Shown here: piece after piece, positions 33,204 through 40,978 of the stretch
Position numbering within the stretch: the stretch's first letter is position 1
How the letters are laid out: each line of letters opens with the position of its first letter
Source of the DNA: an uncultured Clostridia bacterium
GTDB taxonomy: Bacteria > Bacillota > Clostridia > Christensenellales > CAG-917
Assembly: GCA_934277645.1 (NCBI GenBank)
Contig: CAKQUX010000001.1
Coordinates: 310,001-374,000 of the forward strand
DNA: 64,000 bases
Direction: 5' to 3'
Notes under the pieces: generated by a model
Database searches by the model: none
Seen by the model: the letters and a program-made list of their open reading frames with translations, nothing else
What the model was told of the DNA's origin: nothing
Made by a program: the position numbers and the translations under genes

Positions 33204-34972
33204 TATACTTCTCCTTCACCGTCCAAGCCGACGATTTCCTTTTTGAGTTCGTCGAGCAAATCGTCAAACGATTTGATTTCGTTCTCAGGAATGTACTTAG
33301 CTCTGCCGATTTTTTCTCTTATCGGAAGTTCCATTATATCGTCGAGTTCAACGCCTTTACTAAGCGCGTTTCTCGACAATTTATCGTTTTCGAGAATGAG
33401 TTTAAGCATCTTAAATTGCTTTTTGAGCGATGCGTAAGTGTCGACTTCGTGGAAAGCGTTTTGGTGGAGATAGTCTTCTCTTATCGACTTTGCGGTTTCC
33501 ATCGTAAGTCTGTCACTCGGCGACAATGCGTCCATACCGACAAGACGAACGATTTCATCAAGCGATGCCTCTTCTTGAAGGACTCTCATTGCTTCCGTTC
33601 TCAAAGCTACCCACTCTTCGTCAACGTTATCGCCGTACCAATTTCCGAGTTTTTCGGCATAAAGCGAGTAACTCGTAAGCCAGTCAACCGCAGGGAAATG
33701 ACGTTTGTATGCAAGCGCCGCGCTGAGTCCCCAGAAAACTTTGACTATTCTCAAAGTACTTTGCGAAACAGGCTCGGACAAGTCGCCGCCCGGAGGCGAA
33801 ACCGCTCCGATTGCAGTTATCGAACCTTCTTTGTTCTCCTTGCCCAAAACTTTGACAAGTCCTGCTCTTTCATAGAACTCGGCAAGACGAGAAGAAAGAT
33901 AAGCAGGATAACCTTCTTCACCCGGCATTTCTTCAAGACGTCCGCTCATTTCACGGAGAGCTTCCGCCCAACGCGAAGTCGAGTCCGCCATGATTGCAAC
34001 GTTATATCCCATATCACGGAAATATTCCGCAATCGTAATACCCGTATAAATAGACGCTTCACGAGCCGCAACAGGCATATCCGAAGTGTTAGCGATAAGA
34101 ACGGTACGCTTCATCAAAGGTTGACCGCTTCTCGGGTCGACAAGTTCAGGAAATTCGTTAAGAACGTCCGTCATTTCGTTTCCGCGTTCGCCGCAACCGA
34201 CGTATACGATAATGTCTGCGTCAGCCCACTTTGCAAGCTGGTGTTGAACGACGGTTTTTCCGCTACCGAACGGACCCGGAACTGCCGCTACACCGCCTTT
34301 TGCGATAGGAAAAAGTGTGTCGATAACTCTTTGTCCCGTTACAAGCGGCTTTTCAGGCGACAACTTTTCGGCATAAGGTCTACCCTTACGAACAGGCCAC
34401 TTTTGAAGCATCGAAAGCTCTTTTTTGCCTTTTTCCGTTTCAATGACTGCAATCGTTTGGTCTATGTTAAATTCGCCTTTCTTTATGTCTAAAACCTTAC
34501 CGCTCACGCCGTAAGGCACCATTATTCTATGTTCTGTAACGACGTTTTCTTGAACGACGCCGATAACGTCACCTGCCGAAACAACGTCGCCGACCTTTAC
34601 TCTCGGCTCGAATCCCCACAGTTTTTCGTGGTCGAGCGGAGCAACGTAAACGCCGCGTTCGATTCTGTCGCCGCAAATCTCACGAAGTTTTACAAGCGGT
34701 CTTTGAATTCCGTCGAAAATACTTTCGATAAGTCCGGGAGCAAGTTCGACCGACAAAGGCATTCCCGTCGAATAAACGTTTTCACCCGGGCCCAATCCGC
34801 CCGTTTCTTCATAAACCTGAATAGACGCCTTATCGCCGCGAAGTTCGATGATTTCGCCGATAAGTTTCTTCTCGCTTACTCTGACAACGTCATACATTTT
34901 GCTGTCCGCCATATTCTCTGCGACGATAAGCGGTCCAGCAACTTTTACGATTTTTCCAATTTGTTCTGCCAT
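33203..34972 (-). CDS. ntpA: V-type ATPase catalytic subunit A
   Basis: Subunit A hydrolyses or makes ATP. The 589-residue protein has the Walker A 'GPFGSGKTVVQ' (about 229-239), the subunit-A-specific insertion after residue 110, 'CGERGNEMTDVL', and 'MADSTSRWAEALREMSGRL'. The length is normal for bacterial A-type/V-type enzymes. It directly follows subunit F in the usual order. Confidence 0.97.
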   Translation of the reverse strand: MAEQIGKIVKVAGPLIVAENMADSKMYDVVRVSEKKLIGEIIELRGDKASIQVYEETGGLGPGENVYSTGMPLSVELAPGLIESIFDGIQRPLVKLREICGDRIERGVYVAPLDHEKLWGFEPRVKVGDVVSAGDVIGVVQENVVTEHRIMVPYGVSGKVLDIKKGEFNIDQTIAVIETEKGKKELSMLQKWPVRKGRPYAEKLSPEKPLVTGQRVIDTLFPIAKGGVAAVPGPFGSGKTVVQHQLAKWADADIIVYVGCGERGNEMTDVLNEFPELVDPRSGQPLMKRTVLIANTSDMPVAAREASIYTGITIAEYFRDMGYNVAIMADSTSRWAEALREMSGRLEEMPGEEGYPAYLSSRLAEFYERAGLVKVLGKENKEGSITAIGAVSPPGGDLSEPVSQSTLRIVKVFWGLSAALAYKRHFPAVDWLTSYSLYAEKLGNWYGDNVDEEWVALRTEAMRVLQEEASLDEIVRLVGMDALSPSDRLTMETAKSIREDYLHQNAFHEVDTYASLKKQFKMLKLILENDKLSRNALSKGVELDDIMELPIREKIGRAKYIPENEIKSFDDLLDELKKEIVGLDGEGEV

Positions 34973-35299
34973 TTAATTGTCCTCTCTGCTGAATAGTATG
35001 TCCGAGCCGATAGCCTTTTCTATATCGCTCTTTATACCCTGCATGCCAAAGCCGTTGCTGCCTTCTGCCGACGGTATAGGCACGATTACGGGATACGGAC
35101 GAGATTTGTATCTTTTAAGCGTACTTTCGATATTGCAAGCAATTTTATCGGTGATAAAAATCACCTTGTAATCTCTTGCAATCTTTTTTATAGTATCCTT
35201 AGCGTCGTTTTCGTTTAAAGTCGGAAAGACGTCAAGCCCGATAGCTTTAAAAGCCAAGACGGAATCTTTATCTCCGACTACTGCAATTCCGTTATGCAT
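34973..35299 (-). CDS. ntpF: V-type ATPase subunit F
   Basis: The 108-residue protein starts 'MHNGIAVVGDKDSVLAFKAI', which is the family N-terminus, and ends with the short helix expected to bind subunit D. ATG 35299 overlaps subunit C by 8 nt. A GTG at 35308 has a better-spaced AAGGA and is an alternative start. It is a small Rossmann-like subunit of the central stalk. Confidence 0.92.
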   Translation of the reverse strand: MHNGIAVVGDKDSVLAFKAIGLDVFPTLNENDAKDTIKKIARDYKVIFITDKIACNIESTLKRYKSRPYPVIVPIPSAEGSNGFGMQGIKSDIEKAIGSDILFSREDN

Positions 35300-36290
35300 A
35301 CAAATCACGCATCCTTTGTTTTATTATCTCGCCGTCAACGTTGTTTTTTATGGCGGCGACAAGCAACTTCAAAGTTTTAAGTTCCGTCTTTTTGCCGAGA
35401 TAATACCCTGCGATAGGCGAAGCCGTAAACATATCGTTGCGGTCGTTTTTAAATATGTCAAGCAAATAATTGTCGCAAGCTACCTCGAAGCCGACAATTC
35501 CGACTTCGGTGTAAACCTTTATAAGGTTGCTATATTTTGTAAAGCGCATCTTGTCTGCAAATGCGTCGACGCCTTGCTCGAAGACCGAAAGGTAAAAATC
35601 TTTTCCGATTTCGCCGCCTTCGATAAAACCGTCCGCAAAGAACTTTTCGTCAAGCGAAAGTCTCTTTGCTCTCAAAAACGCCGAAACGTTCGACAGGTCG
35701 CATTTTGCGGTGAAATAATCGATAAGCTCTTTTCTCTTACCTGCCTTTACGATTTTAATTACTTCCTTATACATTGCCTTATCGACTTCAACGTCGATAA
35801 AACGCGGATTAACTCCGTCAAGCGAAGCGGCGTCAATCGTCTTTACGGCTTTTGCCATTTCGTCGGACAAACTGTTGTAATCTCCCGAAGACACCGCAGT
35901 TTGAAGTTTTTCGACGGAACACAAACCTTGACTTACCAAGGCTTGCGATGTTTCGCCGTTTTGCTTCTCTTTTGCGAGTTGTCCTAAGGCTCTCATCTTC
36001 AGAAGCGCTTTCAGATTGTGATAATCGTTCATAACGACAAACGCTTCGAGTCCGCTTTCGGGAACGGCAAGTTCTGCAAACTCATTGTCGAGTTCCTTTT
36101 CCGCATTGTCGAACATAGCGTCAAAATCGAGATTATCGACGCCCACGCCGTAGCCGTATTCGTTCAGCAACTTGAAAGCCTCGTCGGCTGTTTTACATTC
36201 GACAAGTCTTGCAACCTGAGCTTCCGAAAGCAATTTGGCTTCTTTCGACTTTACTCGCGCATTGGAAAAGACAAAATCACTTCCGCTCAT
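35292..36290 (-). CDS. ntpC: V-type ATPase subunit C (stalk-rotor linker)
   Basis: The 332-residue, all-helical protein corresponds to subunit C (yeast d), the funnel that joins the central stalk to the membrane rotor. Family traits are 'FVFSNARVKSKEAKLLSE' at the start, 'FVVMNDYHNLKALLKMRALG' and 'PIAGYYLGKKTELKTLKLL' near the end. It is adjacent to subunit E without a gap. Confidence 0.93.
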   Translation of the reverse strand: MSGSDFVFSNARVKSKEAKLLSEAQVARLVECKTADEAFKLLNEYGYGVGVDNLDFDAMFDNAEKELDNEFAELAVPESGLEAFVVMNDYHNLKALLKMRALGQLAKEKQNGETSQALVSQGLCSVEKLQTAVSSGDYNSLSDEMAKAVKTIDAASLDGVNPRFIDVEVDKAMYKEVIKIVKAGKRKELIDYFTAKCDLSNVSAFLRAKRLSLDEKFFADGFIEGGEIGKDFYLSVFEQGVDAFADKMRFTKYSNLIKVYTEVGIVGFEVACDNYLLDIFKNDRNDMFTASPIAGYYLGKKTELKTLKLLVAAIKNNVDGEIIKQRMRDLYA

Positions 36291-36875
36291 TTAAGCCTCC
36301 GCAAACAATTTTTTTGCCACAGTTTCTTCGAGTTCGTCTTTAAGCAACTGAAACTCGGTTTCAAACGTAAGATTTTTATCGACGCCCGAACCCGAAAGTA
36401 TTATTCCGCCGTCAAAATCTCCGAACTCTTTGTTCAAAGTAAGTTTTATCTTCTTCTTAGCGGCAAACTCTTTGATAACGGCTTCGGTCAAAACGTCCTT
36501 TTCTCTTTTTGAAATAGTGACGACGTCGCCGTCTTCCGCCATAGAAAGCATGCCCATAACAAGTTTTGCGTACTTTTCTTTCGGAAGGCTTTTGACCTTA
36601 TTTAAAGCCGTCTCGAAAGTTAAAGCAACCACTTTGTTCTTTGCGTCGAACAAGAGTTTTTTTGCGTCGAGTTCGGCAACGGTTTTCGAGCGCGTCAAAA
36701 CGTCGTTTACTGCCGCGGCACGTTCTTTTTCGGCGTTGTCTGCCATCGAAGTGCAAACGGCTTTCGTAACGTTTTCTATTTCGGTAGCTTTAAACTTAGC
36801 GTCATCGATAACAGCTTCGCCCTTTGCGGTGGCGTCACTGATAATTTTTTCGATTATTGCTTCTTTACCTTGCAT
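36291..36875 (-). CDS. ntpE: V-type ATPase subunit E
   Basis: Subunit E forms the peripheral stalk. The 194-residue protein has an N-terminal coiled-coil ('IIEKIISDATAKGEAVIDDA') and the C-terminal globular domain ending in 'FQLLKDELEETVAKKLF', as expected. It is 13 nt downstream of the K subunit gene. Confidence 0.9.
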   Translation of the reverse strand: MQGKEAIIEKIISDATAKGEAVIDDAKFKATEIENVTKAVCTSMADNAEKERAAAVNDVLTRSKTVAELDAKKLLFDAKNKVVALTFETALNKVKSLPKEKYAKLVMGMLSMAEDGDVVTISKREKDVLTEAVIKEFAAKKKIKLTLNKEFGDFDGGIILSGSGVDKNLTFETEFQLLKDELEETVAKKLFAEA

Positions 36876-36888
36876 TTTTTACCCCTTC

Positions 36889-37368
36889 TTATACAAGTAC
36901 AGGCGTAGGAATGAATACGGCAAGGAACGAGATAAGCAATGCAAGAACAGCATACGTTTCGACCATAACCGTAAGAATAATCGCCTTACCGCTTTCTTCA
37001 GGACGCTTTGCAACCGTTGCGATACCTGCGATAGCGACTTTTGACTGATAAATTGCAGAAATAAGACCTGCAATAGCCATTGGCAAGCAACCTGCCATAA
37101 TCATAAGACCGCTTCCGGTAGAAAGTTGAGCGACTTCGCCGAAAAGGTTGACCTTAATGAAAACGAGGAATGCGATAAGCAAGCCGTAGATACCTTGCGT
37201 TCCCGGAAGAAGTTGAAGAACCAAGCATTTCGAGAACTTCGTCGGGTCTTCCGCCGTTACGCCTGCGGCAGCCTTACCTGCCATACCTACGCCGATAGCC
37301 GAGCCTGCGCCCGCCAAACCTGCTGCCAAAGCTGCACCCAAAAGTGCGAAAAATGTTCCGAGTGACAT
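36889..37368 (-). CDS. ntpK: V-type ATPase rotor subunit K with Na+-binding signature
   Basis: The 159-residue proteolipid contains two hairpins (four helices). The first hairpin carries 'LQLLPGTQGIYG', the second 'IYQSKVAIAG' and 'VETYAVL'. The Leu, Thr and Gln of the first motif, the Gln of the second and the Glu of the third correspond to the Na+ ligands described for the Enterococcus hirae NtpK ring (Leu61, Thr64, Gln65, Gln110, Glu139). By that comparison the enzyme is Na+-coupled. Whether it works as a pump or a synthase cannot be read from sequence. Confidence 0.95.
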   Translation of the reverse strand: MSLGTFFALLGAALAAGLAGAGSAIGVGMAGKAAAGVTAEDPTKFSKCLVLQLLPGTQGIYGLLIAFLVFIKVNLFGEVAQLSTGSGLMIMAGCLPMAIAGLISAIYQSKVAIAGIATVAKRPEESGKAIILTVMVETYAVLALLISFLAVFIPTPVLV

Positions 37369-37392
37369 AAAATATAAACCTCCTGCGTACTT

Positions 37393-39459
37393 CTACATAT
37401 CGATGTACGTGTATTTTGTATTTGAACCCAAAGGCGTAAAGAGTCTGCCTCCGCCTTCGTAGAACTTACCGTAAAATTCAATGAATTGCAATCTGCAATC
37501 GTGGACGTATGCGCCGAGTCCGCTGATAAACAAGTTGAAAACGTGACCGACGATAATGATAGGAATCGAAATGATGACGCCTATTACAGGTACGGGAATC
37601 ATTCCTATAATGACCGATGCGAGCATATTTACAACCATAGCGACGACGCCGCCCGCAAGTCCCAAACCGAACAAACGCGCATACGACAATATGTCGCTGA
37701 CGATGTTTACGCCGTCATAAAGTTTTGCTATACCCGTAATAAGTCCTAATGCAGATTTCTTTTTTATTGCCGAGCAAACCAAAATTCCGACTACGCCCAA
37801 AGCTATAAGCACGATTCCGACGTACAGGCAAGGATTTACTTTAAGCAAAAGCGCCAAAGCGACGAAGCCTATGCCGAACATAACCAAAAGCCAAGTGATT
37901 GAACTGCTGAACGCTTCGACGATATACTCGTTTCTGCGTTCCTTGTTGCCTTTGCAATACTTAACCGCTTTTCTGAAAAGATTGTAAACGTTGCAAATCA
38001 TAGCGACTATAATCTGCAAAACGCCTAAGCCAAGGCACATTCCGAGCATTATAAGCGGCTCGCCGAGCGGTTGGAAAAGGTTGAGCCCGATAAGGCCTGA
38101 CAAGAACTTAGATTCAATTCCCAAAAGTTCCAAATCTATTCCGAACCAGCCGCCGAATATAATACCCCATATAACCGTCGAAACGCCGCCTAACGTAATT
38201 ATAACTATAAGTTTGCCCTTACCCGGCACAGGCTTTAAAACTTTAAGTAAAATCAATCCGCCTATTGCCATAAGAAGTCCGTAGCCTGCGTCGGCAATCA
38301 TAACGCCGAAGAATAAGAAATAGAAGAACGTCATAATCGGGTTTGAATCGAAATCGCTCCAATAATTCATAGGGCTGAACATATTCGTTATGCTTTGGAA
38401 AGGCGTTACGAGCTTGCTGTTGCGGACAAGCGTAGGAACGTCGTCCTCTTCCGTAGCGTCGCGAAGTTCATAGACCAATTCGTCGCAAACTATGTCCAAC
38501 AGGGCTTTGAGCTTTTCTTCTCTGTCGATCGGGTACCAAGCCTTCAAAACGAAGACGGCATCGTCGCCCTTAAATTTATTTTCCGCTTCGAGCTTTGCTT
38601 TTTCGACAAGATAATAGTCGTACAAAACTTTGAAATCTTTAAGATAAACTTCGTCTTTAAGCGAACGGGAAAGCAATTCTCTCTTTTCGTTTTCAAGTTC
38701 CGAAAGTCTGTTATCAAGTTCGGAGAGTTTTTCCGTTGCGGTTTTCGAATATGCAAGCATCGAGCGCGTAAAATCGAACTCTTGCAATTTTTGATTGAGT
38801 TCTTCGACGTTTTCTTTAAGGCACAAAAATGCGAAAGGAACGACTTTTTCGCCGTCGTACACGTCGTACACAAGCGGCATTTCAAGCTCTGCCAAAGCAA
38901 GAGTCAACGCCTCCTTGTTTTCGGTCGGCACTGTTCCGTAAAAAACCGAAACCGTTTTCGTATCGCAAAACGAGTCGAGCTTTAAATTAACGTTTTTAAA
39001 ACACTCGACCTGAGCTTTAACGCCGAGAATTTTCGCCGTTTCGCCCGCTATTTCCGCATAATTGGAATTTATCTGTTCGAGTTCGGAAACTATTTTAAAA
39101 ATCTCTTTTTCTCTGTCGGCATAAGACGTAAATTCGTCGTAAGTAAGCCTTGGGGTCGATTCGGAAATTTTGACCTTTACAGGCGTATAAACAAACTTAT
39201 CTTCGTCTTTTTTCGTGAGTTTTACGAGCTTTTTGCCTTCACGCTTTTGAGCCGTCATAAAATTTATGGCATTAGAAAGCCTTCCGAGCTTTTCGTTCAC
39301 CTCGTCGAGATTCAAGTTTTCGGAAAAATTGTTCGACAAACTTTCGAGGTCTTCCGTTTCGGCGACTTCAATAAGTTTGCTACGATATAACGCTTTTAAA
39401 ATTTTGCTCTTTTGACTGTTGTGACCCAGAAGATAGAGCTTTTTCATTTCAGCTATCAT
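37393..39459 (-). CDS. ntpI: V-type ATPase subunit I (membrane stator)
   Basis: The 688-residue subunit has a long soluble N-terminal half with coiled coils and a C-terminal half with about seven or eight membrane helices. The conserved helix 'SYARLFGLGLAGG' near residue 590 holds the arginine that faces the rotor carboxylates. It begins 'MKKLYLLGHNSQKSKILKAL' after a short upstream extension and follows the H-type subunit with a 13-nt gap. Confidence 0.95.
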   Translation of the reverse strand: MIAEMKKLYLLGHNSQKSKILKALYRSKLIEVAETEDLESLSNNFSENLNLDEVNEKLGRLSNAINFMTAQKREGKKLVKLTKKDEDKFVYTPVKVKISESTPRLTYDEFTSYADREKEIFKIVSELEQINSNYAEIAGETAKILGVKAQVECFKNVNLKLDSFCDTKTVSVFYGTVPTENKEALTLALAELEMPLVYDVYDGEKVVPFAFLCLKENVEELNQKLQEFDFTRSMLAYSKTATEKLSELDNRLSELENEKRELLSRSLKDEVYLKDFKVLYDYYLVEKAKLEAENKFKGDDAVFVLKAWYPIDREEKLKALLDIVCDELVYELRDATEEDDVPTLVRNSKLVTPFQSITNMFSPMNYWSDFDSNPIMTFFYFLFFGVMIADAGYGLLMAIGGLILLKVLKPVPGKGKLIVIITLGGVSTVIWGIIFGGWFGIDLELLGIESKFLSGLIGLNLFQPLGEPLIMLGMCLGLGVLQIIVAMICNVYNLFRKAVKYCKGNKERRNEYIVEAFSSSITWLLVMFGIGFVALALLLKVNPCLYVGIVLIALGVVGILVCSAIKKKSALGLITGIAKLYDGVNIVSDILSYARLFGLGLAGGVVAMVVNMLASVIIGMIPVPVIGVIISIPIIIVGHVFNLFISGLGAYVHDCRLQFIEFYGKFYEGGGRLFTPLGSNTKYTYIDM

Positions 39460-39472
39460 ACTTTATCTCCGG

Positions 39473-39790
39473 TTAAAACTTTTTAACAAATGCGTCAACG
39501 ATAAAATCGGCAACAGCGTCTACTTCCTTTTTCTTTTCGGCAACCAGCGCCGCAGCGTCGGCTCTTCCCTTTTCGAGAATTGCCGCACGTTCGGATTCAG
39601 CCTGCGTCTCCGCCTTGATTATGGCGTTTTTTAATTCTTCTTTACACTCTGCAGCCGTCTTTTTGCGGATACCTTCCGCTTTGATTTCGGCTTGAACGGT
39701 AATTTCTTTTGCGTCCAACAAACTCTCTTCCGTTATTTGCGCCGCTTCGTCTTCCGCGCGTTTAACGTCAAGAATAACTTCTTCTATCAT
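39473..39790 (-). CDS. V-type ATPase subunit G/H-like peripheral stalk protein
   Basis: A 105-residue coiled-coil protein ('EVILDVKRAEDEAAQITEES' at the start, Ala/Glu/Lys-rich throughout) matches the AhaH/NtpG type that pairs with subunit E in the peripheral stalk. Start ATG 39790 is chosen because GGAGG lies 4 nt upstream; the frame extends 12 codons earlier without support. It is the first gene of the operon H-I-K-E-C-F-A-B-D. Confidence 0.9.
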   Translation of the reverse strand: MIEEVILDVKRAEDEAAQITEESLLDAKEITVQAEIKAEGIRKKTAAECKEELKNAIIKAETQAESERAAILEKGRADAAALVAEKKKEVDAVADFIVDAFVKKF

Positions 39791-39863
39791 TTTGCCTCCG
39801 CTGTACAGTAAGTATAATGCGACCAAAGCCGCCCTGTCGTTTTATCGTAAATAAATATTTAAA

Positions 39864-39929
39864 ATATTATTGCAAATTATTTTTATCGTGAATTATTTAC
39901 AATCGCAACTTATTTTTATTGTCAATTAT
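39864..39929 (-). promoter_or_regulatory. Duplicated promoter-like element upstream of the V-ATPase operon
   Basis: A 25-bp sequence occurs twice, 33 bp apart (39872-39896 and 39905-39929), with three differences. On the minus strand each copy supplies a promoter-like pair with a 17-bp spacer. The distal copy has a consensus -35 TTGACA (39920-39925) with a poor -10 TTGTAA. The proximal copy has a poor -35 TTCACG (39887-39892) with a good -10 TAATAT (39864-39869). Transcription probably starts from one or both. Confidence 0.55.
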
Positions 39930-40032
39930 AATAGTGATTATTTATTATCGCAAATCTTATAACAAGCTGTTTTATCAAAATAGATTTAGGCTAAAACACA
40001 CTCCGCTACAAAATTATGTTTAACAATCGAAA

Positions 40033-40479
40033 TCAAAGATTTTTGTTTTCGATTTCCGTTATCATATCAACTCGTTTTTGATGACGACCGCCTTCGTATT
40101 CGGTCGTATACCAAACGGTGACTAGTTTTGCGGCCTCTTCGGGAGTAACAACTCTTCCGCCGAGACAAAGTATATTTGAATTGTTGTGTTGTCTTGTTGC
40201 TTTCGCACTGAAAGTGTCCGACAAAACAGCCGCTCTTATGCCCTTTACTTTATTTGCGGCAATCGACATACCGATTCCCGTTCCGCAAAGAAGAACGCCC
40301 AATTCGCAAACTTTGTCCGCAACTGCGTGCGCTACTTTTTCGGCATAGACGGGATAATCGACCGATTCTTCGCTGTTCGTTCCGAAATCAACGACTTCCG
40401 CGCCAAGTTTTTGAAGCGTTTCGACTACTTTTGCTTTAAGAACAAAACCGCCGTGGTCACAACCTAATGCTACTTTCAT
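40033..40479 (-). CDS. rpiB: Ribose-5-phosphate isomerase B
   Basis: RpiB interconverts ribose 5-phosphate and ribulose 5-phosphate in the pentose phosphate pathway. The 148-residue protein has 'GCDHGGF' (6-12), 'DFGTNSEESVDYP' and the catalytic cysteine in 'LLCGTGIGMSIAANK' (about 65-79), followed by 'RQHNNSNILCLGGR'. It has its own promoter and a GAGGTG ribosome binding site and stands alone between the giant surface-protein locus and the V-ATPase operon. A RpiB used for allose or galactose 6-phosphate cannot be excluded but has no supporting neighbours. Confidence 0.94.
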   Translation of the reverse strand: MKVALGCDHGGFVLKAKVVETLQKLGAEVVDFGTNSEESVDYPVYAEKVAHAVADKVCELGVLLCGTGIGMSIAANKVKGIRAAVLSDTFSAKATRQHNNSNILCLGGRVVTPEEAAKLVTVWYTTEYEGGRHQKRVDMITEIENKNL

Positions 40480-40500
40480 ATTACACCTCTATCCTAATGA

Positions 40501-40529
40501 ATTATACACCATGTAACCATATTTGGCAA
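40501..40529 (-). promoter_or_regulatory. Promoter of rpiB
   Basis: Minus-strand -35 TTGCCA (40524-40529), 17-bp spacer and -10 TATAAT (40501-40506). Confidence 0.82.
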
Positions 40530-40623
40530 GGAAAAAATAAGTTAAACGCTCTCTTGCAACTGAATAGTGTTTTCTTTAAGTTATTCCCCCTGCGTTTACA
40601 TGACACCGCTTATTATTTAATGA

Positions 40624-40930
40624 TTTATTATTAAAATCATTTTCTTTTGATTTGCAGGCAAGTTCTTGGTATTTTTTATACCGCAAAACACTATACACAA
40701 CGCACTTTGTTACTAATAATTTTTATTTGACTTTTAGATAAGTCTATTGCTATTTTTGATAGCATCAAGACTTTACAAAACACAGTTTATTATTAAATGA
40801 TTCTCTTTAACTTTCAAGCAGTCTTTTGTTGTTTTTATGTCACCAAGCATTTACATATCATCTTTTGTCACTAAATAATTCTCTTTAAATTTACAGGAAA
40901 CTCTTGTGATTTTTTTGCAAAGCAATAAAA
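40624..40930. repeat. Four degenerate tandem repeats of about 80 bp, noncoding
   Basis: Units begin at 40624, 40706, 40786 and 40864, each with a TTTRTTAYTAAAT-like head and then a TCTTTTWAMTTT block, a CAGG/CAAG-like block and a T-rich stem. The first two contain clear short hairpins (GGTAT..ATACC and TGCTAT..ATAGCA). Spacing is 82, 80 and 78 bp. They occupy most of the 499-bp gap between the giant gene's stop and rpiB. I see no open frame with a ribosome binding site in this gap. Confidence 0.6.
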
Positions 40931-40957
40931 AAGCAAAGGCATAAACCTTTGCTTTTT
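40925..40957 (-). terminator. Terminator of the giant surface-protein gene
   Basis: A 12-bp stem (AAAAAGCAAAGG with its complement) and a 6-nt loop are followed by T residues on the minus strand, about 20 nt past the stop codon. Confidence 0.88.
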
Positions 40958-40978
40958 GTGTTTAAATCATAGACAAGA

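Noticed and set aside
33182..34492. 436-codon open frame opposite V-ATPase subunit A
   Set aside because: Antisense shadow; the minus-strand product is a complete catalytic subunit with all motifs.
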